A DNA stretch of 64,000 nucleotides from Typhlomys cinereus (Eukaryota > Chordata > Mammalia > Rodentia > Platacanthomyidae): the NCBI GenBank assembly GCA_023101885.1, contig JALPQD010000159.1, positions 2,387,994 through 2,451,993 on the forward strand, read 5' to 3'. The position numbers and the translations under genes were made by a program. Positions 56,794 to 64,000 of this stretch are shown here, piece after piece (position 1 is the first letter of the stretch; each line of letters starts with the position of its first letter). The notes under the pieces were generated by a model. The model was given only the letters and a program-made list of their open reading frames with translations, was not told where the DNA came from and made no database searches.

Positions 56794-59689
56794 GCTTTTT
56801 ATCTTTGCATTACTCTAAAACATTGGCACATGTTTGCAGGAAATATGTATGAATTTAAGTTAGTATACATGTATAAGCATACATATTATAAATACATGAA
56901 ATGTAGAAAGATAGAAAAAATATCCATTCATGCCTTATTTCATTTTAGAATTTGCATAGACATTTTTTCATGGTATCCACTGTCATGAATTTCAGTTTAG
57001 AAATTTAATTCTAGTATATTATAATGCTGTTTTTTCTTATAGATTTAATTCCAAGTACAGTAGTAAGCATTATGTACTTTTTAATTAAGCTGATCTTTTG
57101 TTATGGTAAATTTCTCTTCTTAATCTATTATCATAAAATACTTGAAACTTAATTTTTTCTGAAAAATTGTGTGTCCCTTACTTCTTTATGCATGTTTTTG
57201 TTCTGTAAATCATTGTATATCTTCTGACATTTATTTTTCTGTAAATAGCTTCTCACAAGCAAGATCTTCTGATACATTGTATAATGACACCCCTCCTTAA
57301 GTTGTTTTATTGTAAGTCTCCAAAGTTTTTTTAAAGAGTTTATCAAGTCTCTGCTATAATGTGATAAACTTGGTCTTTTATCTATTTCACTGTGTTTCTT
57401 TCTCTAATACTCTTACTTTTGCACTCCTGTGATAATGCTTTCATATGAAACTTAAACATGTCTTCTGGTTTCAGGGCTTTAATAAAGCTGAAACAAATCC
57501 TGGAAAATTATATATTTAAACCTGTTAGATTAGTTTAACAAATTCATCATGATTAACTCTACACGTGAAGCACCCATTAAACAGCACAATCACATGTTGC
57601 CAACTAAATGTTTGAATCCTGATTCTTTTGTTATTAAAATTATTGTGTTCAATACTTTAGAATTCTGTCTTCTAATTTTTATTTTTATGTATCCTATAAT
57701 GATCTGTCAAAATTGTTAATCATGATATGTTCTTATCTTAAAGCATTCTTTTGTTCATTAATTGCAATTATTATCTTCCCTTAATTTTAGATTTCAATGT
57801 ATTGAAACTTCACCAAAAAGCCATTTTATCATATGGATTTCCCATTTGAGAATGCTTATTTTTATTTTCTTTGTTGATTAGACATATGTGAGTGTTTTTT
57901 TTTAAATGGACAATAAGTCTATCCTTTCTACATACTTGAAAATTAATTGTTTCCTGCAGACTCGAAAGACTGTAGGTCTTCTTTTTCAGTGGTGCAATTA
58001 CCTCTGCTTCTGAGATGCAGCCCATTGTTTAAAAGTCTGCAGTCATCAAGGTTTATTCTTTTTTTAATTTATTATTTTTGTTTTAGCATTTTGTAAATAA
58101 GTGCAATGAATTTATGTAATCTTGCCCCTTATTACCCAACCCACATTCCTCCTTTTCCTGATGCAAACCTTCTTCAAGACCAGTCTCCCTCCTAATTTCC
58201 TATCTTGTTTTTATGTGATTCTTTACCGTACAATATTTTCTGTACATGACAGAAAATGTGGATTTAATTTTCTTAAATTTTTTTCTTCTATCTGAGCACA
58301 CTTGTGCAACTAATTTTTTTCCAATAGCTTATTAATTACACTAGAATATTTATAGCAAAAATTAATTTCTTATTTTTTTATCTGAAACAAGTTGGCTTCT
58401 TCATTACATAGATGGAGTAAGGTTTTTCTGAAAATCAGGAGAGCTTTCTTGTTTAAAGTTTTTGCTGCTATCATTTGTTAATATTTATTTTTAGTGATAT
58501 ATATATACACACACATATATTCATCACACTTCATAGTAGGTTCAAAAGGAAATTTTCATACAAGTATATAATTTACTTTGGGCCTATTACTCCATATAAC
58601 CTCCACTCTCCTCTTCCATAACTTTATATAACTATATTAAAACTGGGAGCCACATAGATACAAACTATGGCTATATTTGTCTTTCTTGAGGACATTATTT
58701 TTAAAGAAATTACTTTCAAGGACATACTTCCTTGAACAGAATGATTTCCAGGTACAACAATTTTCCTGTAAATGATGTAGCTTCATGATTTTCCCTTTCT
58801 ACTTCCTTTATACATATATACAATTTTTTTATCTGTTCTTCTATTTATATTAGTTTTGTTTAACCCACTCTTATATCTTGAGAGTAAATTGTTTTCCTGA
58901 TGAACTTAGTACCTGGCTTGTCTTTAGAATTCCATTCTCTCACTTCTCTCTAGCGAAATGTTTCATGAACTTGGTAAATCCCTGATCAAAAATACAAGGC
59001 TTTCGATTAATAATTGCTGAGTAGATTTTAATTTACTGAAGCTGTATGACAGTTTTCCAGTTCTTTTTTCTAAAATTAGACAAATCAAAGTGACATAGAA
59101 GTAGCCGGAGAGTATGTGGTTTTCTTACACAAGGAGAATAAATAACAGCATGAATCACGCTGTGTATAGGTGCAGGGAAGCAGAACAGTAAGCAAGAGCC
59201 ATGTCTTTAGGAAAGATATGCCAACCCACTCAGGATTAGTGTGGGCTCTTCTCTCATGAGTCAGGATAGCCATTCTTCCCTTACTAGGATTAAGACATGG
59301 AGGTACACAGGCATCATATGGAAAGAAGATTGAAATTTATTCTGGGCAAAAGTTCAAATGGAGGGGGAAGATTGAGGATGAGTACATCCCATCCCATCCA
59401 CAAATATTGATAAAACTCAAGACAGTATGAAAATCTTATCCTCTGAGCTTAGGTAACTCATGTTTCTAAGATTTTTTAAAATAATTTTCTGAAAATATTC
59501 CTGACTTTGAGTTATAGTCTTATGTTAGTCTTTTGTGTTGCATTTTTAAAAAATAAACATTGTTTTTAATCTAAAATTGTTTTTAATTAATATAGTTCCA
59601 ATTCCATCTGATTTTCTTCTTGCTTTTTTATTGTTATTGGCTTCAAGACTTCAAAGTATAATGAAAAATTTGCCCAGCTACTAGGCCCC
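56794..59689. other. Long AT-rich stretch with faint L1 traces
   Basis: No gene supported. 58060-58230 (CTTGCCCCTTATTACCCAACCCACATTCCTCC) and 58490-58650 (CACACACATATATTCATCAC..., CCATATAACCTCCACTCTCC) look like reversed tails of old L1 3' UTRs. Everything else is unassigned. Confidence 0.35.
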
Positions 59690-59935
59690 ACACAGGTAAT
59701 AAAATGGAGGGAAACATTTGAGAAAGTTGTTATCCTTCTGGATACTTGGCCAGACATGCTGATCTGGCAAGTAAGGATCATCCTTCTCTCAGCTGTTATG
59801 TGGAGATGATGTGGCCAGTTCCCTGGGCCCTGGTGTTGGTGCATGCTCTCCTATCAAGGTGGACTAAGAACTGTAACTGGACTGTCACAAGAAAAATTAG
59901 AACTCCTTGTTTCCTTAAAAAAAAATTGCCCAGCT
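59690..59935 (+). mobile_element. LTR-like dispersed repeat (family 'X'), right part
   Basis: GAGAAAGTTGTTATCCTTCTGG, TACTTGGCCAGACATGCTG, GATGTGGCCAGTTCCCTGGG, TGGTGTTGGTGCATGCTCTC, AACTGTAACTGGACTGTC, then CTCCTTGTTTCCTTAAAAAA. Closest relative is 4141-4397. Confidence 0.62.
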
Positions 59936-59944
59936 AAAATTCAG

Positions 59945-60470
59945 GCAATGTATTTGTCAGGATTCAATGGAAGAATAGAACTAATGAGATAAATATAACC
60001 AATATCAAAATATGTAGCCAATTGATTTATACTATATTCATGGGTTGGTGCAACAATGGTGGGAGAGACTCAGAACCTCATTCCACAGAGTTGGGATCTC
60101 AGTAGTTCCACTATGATACTGATGAGCTGGAGGATTCCAAGAGCACCACTTGTCCTCATTCTGCAATGGAAAGATTAGGAAAGTGGTTCCAGAGCCAGAA
60201 GATAATGGCTGTATTAGCAGGTGTGGCAGGAACAGTGTAGATGTACAACAAGGGTGAAGGCAGACAGTGGAAAAGCAACAGCTGTTCCCTCACAACCTCC
60301 TTAAATCTGTGCTCCAACTGGAAGGGGTCATCCACTGTGACCACTGTGACGAAGGGCCTTCCCACGACGTTAATCCTTCCAAGAAGTGTTTTTCAGGACC
60401 CACCTAGATCAGTCTAATCAGTTTCTCAATCCAATCAAGTCCAAAATCAAGAGGCAGAATCACATTCTGT
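59945..60470 (-). mobile_element. MLT1-like MaLR LTR relic
   Basis: GTCAGGATTCAATGGAAGAATAGAAC near the start and CAATCCAATCAAGTCCAAAATC near the end recall the reverse complement of MLT1-type LTRs. Decayed; the 69-codon minus-strand frame (60156-60365) lies within it. Confidence 0.4.
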
Positions 60471-61130
60471 AATGATCATTTACATGATTTTTTTTCTTTC
60501 TCTTTTTCTTCTGTCATGTACTAGTATCTGAAATGATGTGTTTTATTGCCCTCAATTTATTGTTGTTTTAAGTGACAGACTTTCAGTAGTCCTACTTCTT
60601 CAAGAATAAAGTTTGAATCTGGTGTAGGAGGGTTCTTAAAATTCATTGTTACTGACATTTCTCAAATTTGCATTATATTTACTTTTCCTCTCTAATAAGT
60701 GTGTTTATAAACTAAGGATCTGGAAGCAGTTGTTTTCTGTGACTGCTTAGACATTCATTTGGTTCTGAGGCCTGCAAAAAGAGATGAGGCTGTTGTGGAT
60801 TTTGATATTGGCAAATGTCTCCTTAAATTGATGTCATATATGACCCAAAGGACTTCTACTTTTCTCTCTTATCAGATTAGCTACTAATGCATACATGAAG
60901 TCCATGGCTGTATAGACATGTAAATTTTCCTTTATGTGAGTTTTATTTGAAGCTATAATCCTTTTTACTCATGGTTTTAATTGCAGAGAGAGAAAGAGTT
61001 AACAGGAATAGATTTTATATCTGGGAAATCTAAATATATCATGCTTCTAGCCTCTACTCACCATTCTATTTTGGTATTCTCAATCCAATAGGATCCTTTT
61101 GCACTCCTCCTCTTAAATAATTCTTTTTGT
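60471..61130. other. Unassigned AT-rich stretch
   Basis: No gene or repeat supported. Confidence 0.4.
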
Positions 61131-61810
61131 TTCTTTTTTTATTAAAAATGTAATTATACATTTAAAAATTTTTCTACCAGTTCACTCCCTCCCCCCTCCT
61201 CCTCCCGAACCCCCTCTTCCCTCTCCTCTCCCTCCCCATTCCCCAGTGCCTCCCCCCAATTCCCAGAGAGTCCTTTATTGTGTATGCCTGACTCTCCACT
61301 GGGTCCTCCTCTCCGATTACATATAAGGACCCAGTGGCATTTCTATAAGCCCTTTCTCTTGTTCCCCTTAAGCATAGGAGCACTACTATGGCTGTCAATC
61401 CCTTGCCTCCAGGGATCTCGGTGCCCTTAACAGATGCTAGACTTTATGAGGGCAACAGTGCGCTGGACATTGCACAGGGCATGCAAAGTTCCATTATGAT
61501 TGCTTGGCCCCAACTATTGTTGAGAATCTTGCAAATCGTTGTTCCTCCCATCCTTTTGCTCTTACAATCTTACCGCCCCCTCTTCCGCAAATGTCCCTGA
61601 GCTCCAGGATGGGGAGAGATTAGGCTGCCCTAGTTCTATGTGATTGATATAGAGTCTCTGAAGTTCTGGATTGTGGTTTGTGGATTTTCTTTTGCAGTTT
61701 TGCTGCTCCTGCAATGCCCTTCACTCCATCCTGCTGGGCACTGTATGTCACCCCCTGGCCAGAGACAAAAAGCTGTTAAACTGGAGTCTGTTATAATAGC
61801 ACATTCAAGG
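61131..61810 (-). mobile_element. L1 3' UTR, 5'-truncated, close relative of the near-full-length copy
   Basis: Same sequence order as 50250-50910 with very few differences, including AATTATACATTT next to the tail, CTCGGTGCCCTTAACAGATG, CTTTATGAGGGCAACAGTGC and CCTGGCCAGAGACAAAAAGC. Cut at CACATTCAAGG. No convincing duplication. Frames here, 61174-61398 included, are shadows in non-coding L1 sequence. Confidence 0.93.
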
Positions 61811-61847
61811 TTCTTATCCTAACAGGATTTCTTCCAAGTGTCTTATC

Positions 61848-62192
61848 ATGGTTTAGATATAAGTTGTGCCCCCATAGGCTCATGTGTTTGACTCTTTAGT
61901 TGCTGTTTGGAAAGTTCATAGCACCTTTATGAGGTGGAACCTTGCTGGAGGAAGGCAAAGGGGATGGGCCTTGAGACTGGTGAGTCCCAACCTATTTTCC
62001 TGAAGTCTGCTCTTGCCATTGGTGGTTTGTCTCTCAGCCTCCATGATGTCTGCAGTGACCTAAGCCTTCTCCATATTTTGTCAGCCATCCAGGCCTTTTC
62101 TGCCATAGTGGACTATATTTTAAGTCTCCATAAGTTCTGAATTTGAGTGGTGTCTCACAGCAGCAGAGAAGAGAAACTAGAACAAGCTCATC
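61848..62192 (+). mobile_element. MaLR-like LTR
   Basis: Best-preserved of this group: TCATGGTTTAGATATAAG, CATAGGCTCATGTGTTTGAC, GCACCTTTATGAGGTGGAAC, CTTGCTGGAGGAAGGCAAAG, CTGCCATAGTGGACTATATT, GTGGTGTCTCACAGCAGCAG, AGAGAAACTAGAACA. Non-coding. Confidence 0.65.
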
Positions 62193-62244
62193 ATAGCCTT
62201 TTTATTTATTATGTAATATATTACTCCTAAAATCATGTATTTTA

Positions 62245-62720
62245 TTAGTTAAGATTCTCTAGAGGAACAGAGGCAATATAATTAATTCATATAAAGGACT
62301 TTGTTAGATTGACTTATGAGATAAATTCTAGGTAATCCAACATTTGGACTGCCTGTACCTGCTCATTTCAACAGTTGAGTATCTCAGTAGTCCCAGTCTG
62401 GTTTTGGAGAGGATTCCTTGAGAGTCACTGATCTTCAGACTATGTTGGAAGGACAAAGAGAATAGTTTCTGTTGTCAAAGAGGCATGACAGCAGGAAAAG
62501 ACATGTGCTTGCCTACACGGGGCAAGAAAAAGACAGCTTTTCTTTTTCATATTTCCTTTTATCTGGTCTAAGCACTAGAGAGAGTTGCAGCCCACATTTA
62601 TGGTGGGTCATTATCCTTTAAATAACTAAATCCCTGTAATCTCTTCAGGTCCAATGACTCATCTGGAAGGTAATTCCAGGTCCAGTCAAGTTGACAAGCA
62701 GGATTAGCTATTGCATCTAC
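62245..62720 (-). mobile_element. MLT1-like MaLR LTR relic
   Basis: AGTTAAGATTCTCTAGAGGAACAGAGGC at the left and CAGTCAAGTTGACAAGCAGG at the right match the outer blocks of MLT1-type LTRs in reverse. The centre is decayed. Confidence 0.5.
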
Positions 62721-64000
62721 CAATGTTTGGAGTCTTTCATTTTGTTCCAAATTAGTTTGCATATTTTATTCTTCCCTGTGATGTTATACCAGCTTCAAAC
62801 CCTAAAGATAGTTCCTATCTCTATTATTTGTACAGTAAATGTTATATAAGAGGACCGTGAACATGTGAATTAACTCGGCTACCTTTCATAGAATTCTCAA
62901 AGTTAAATTTGCATTTTTCTAATAAAATGCCAAACAAATGAGCTTCAACTGGTGGAGAAAGGTGGGGACAATAGCAAAGATTTCTTGATTTTGGCTCCAT
63001 GCAGCTGTGCATCACTCATGCTTCACCATCTGCAGCTGCGGGAAGCATCACTGAAGAGCTGTCTGTAATTCTACAGGGCCACCTGTGTTCAACAGAATGA
63101 CTTTTAGCCTCCACTTGCTGAATTCAGTTGTCTTAGAAAAGGCATTCCTTAAGTGCACATTCTGTAGTTTTAAAACTACTTCTCACAGTTGAAAGGATGC
63201 ACCTAGCCCAGGTGCATGTGCATATAGGGTTAAATCATGAATCACACAGTTCGTTTCATGGGATTCTTAGGAACCAAAACCTAGTCTTTACTTTGTTGAC
63301 CTTTAAGATTCAAGATCGATTTTCCTAATAAAATGTAGACCTTTCCACAACTTCTAGAACGTCACTGAAAACCTTTACCAACCAAGAGACCAAATTATAT
63401 GTCCCAGCCATTCTCAGAGGAATAAAGTTTATTAGTTGACATAAAAATACCAACAGCAATATCTTTTTCTTTCCCCAGTGGCAACAACCTTTAGAAATGG
63501 TGAGGCCATTCTACTTGCATACCTTTTTGTGTGAATGTGGAATATTTAAAGCAGTAAGCACATCACCATGCTCAGGAACTATAAGAAATATTGTATGTAT
63601 GCCAAAAGAAATAATTGTAGGATTACTAATCACTTATGCTCATTTAACATTTTGTGGTATTATCTCTTAAATGATACTCTTTTCAGCCTAAACATAACCA
63701 GAAGTAGACAAATCCCATCCCTCCCCTTATTTTCAGAGACAGAAATTTTGAATAATATCTTGTTCAGGTTTGCATATTTCAAAAGAGTCATTCAGCAGAC
63801 AACCCAGAAACGGATTCCAGGGCTGGAAGGTAACACTATGTGGCATTTCTTCTATATTTTTGCAATAAAAGTCAACCACGTTGCTTGAAAAGAAGTGCTT
63901 GCTTTGAGAACAATATTTCCCACTTTGAATTAATTTCATAAAACATGCACTTTTCTTGGTAAAATTGGTTCCTTGTGTGCTTTTATTTGGTTAAAAATAA
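62721..64000. other. Unique-looking terminal stretch
   Basis: No repeat family recognised. 62990-63220 has several E-box words (CAGCTG twice, CACCTG, CAGGTG). An AATAAA near 63863 lacks any gene context. The two overlapping frames at 63568-63939, on opposite strands, show no domain. Possibly regulatory DNA, possibly nothing. Confidence 0.35.

Noticed and set aside
59945..62720. A provirus bounded by the two MLT1-like LTRs
   Set aside because: The DNA between them holds an independent L1 3' UTR and another LTR, with no internal coding blocks seen.

Overview
This is mammalian nuclear DNA, almost certainly from a rodent. It is AT-rich, with no bacterial gene layout, and it is packed with LINE-1 (L1) copies carrying rodent-type 3' UTRs, an Lx-type L1 3' UTR, MaLR-like LTRs and tRNA-derived SINEs with A/B boxes. 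There are faint B1-, ID-, B2/B3- and B4-like relics as well. I found no convincing host exon, tRNA, rRNA or small-RNA gene, and no CRISPR array. The window looks like an intergenic or deep intronic desert. The species cannot be fixed by eye; the main SINE family is not one I can name.

Layout: bases 1-293 are a GC-rich block that I think is the 5' end of another minus-strand L1 lying mostly outside the window. An old ORF2 piece (294-1838), split by a young SINE, follows, then two plus-strand L1 3' ends (2210-2929, 3627-4138). The second of these is nested in an LTR-like repeat. From 5 to 14 kb are LTR-like repeats, two minus-strand L1 3' ends and AT-rich unique DNA. A 5'-inverted (twin-primed) L1 sits at 14221-15266 and a plus-strand L1 3' end at 15903-16686. 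From 17.3 to 20.4 kb is a run of old minus-strand L1, including an Lx-type element cut by an LTR. From 22 to 29 kb is mostly unique DNA with a head-to-head SINE pair near 27 kb. From 29.5 to 31.4 kb and 35.5 to 38.8 kb are further minus-strand L1s; the latter is a clear nest (L1 in L1, plus a SINE). From 39 to 49 kb are LTR, SINE and L1 relics and a 200-bp polypurine tract.

The dominant feature is a nearly full-length minus-strand L1 (50250-56793). It has a CpG-rich 5' UTR of about 2.4 tandem ~235-bp monomers, an ORF1 in at least two frames, an ORF2 in at least six frame segments (endonuclease and reverse-transcriptase motifs still readable) and a 3' UTR with a G-rich tract. A close relative of its 3' UTR lies at 61131-61810. 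The window ends with LTRs and apparently unique sequence.

Nothing here works together as a host pathway. The biology is retrotransposition: L1 would have supplied the machinery, and the SINEs bear the hallmarks of L1-mediated insertion (A-rich tails, 8-16 bp target-site duplications). I did not find a convincing new system. The points most worth checking are the monomeric L1 promoter, the twin-primed L1, the nested insertions with intact duplications, and the SINE family with an older and a younger CpG-rich subfamily.
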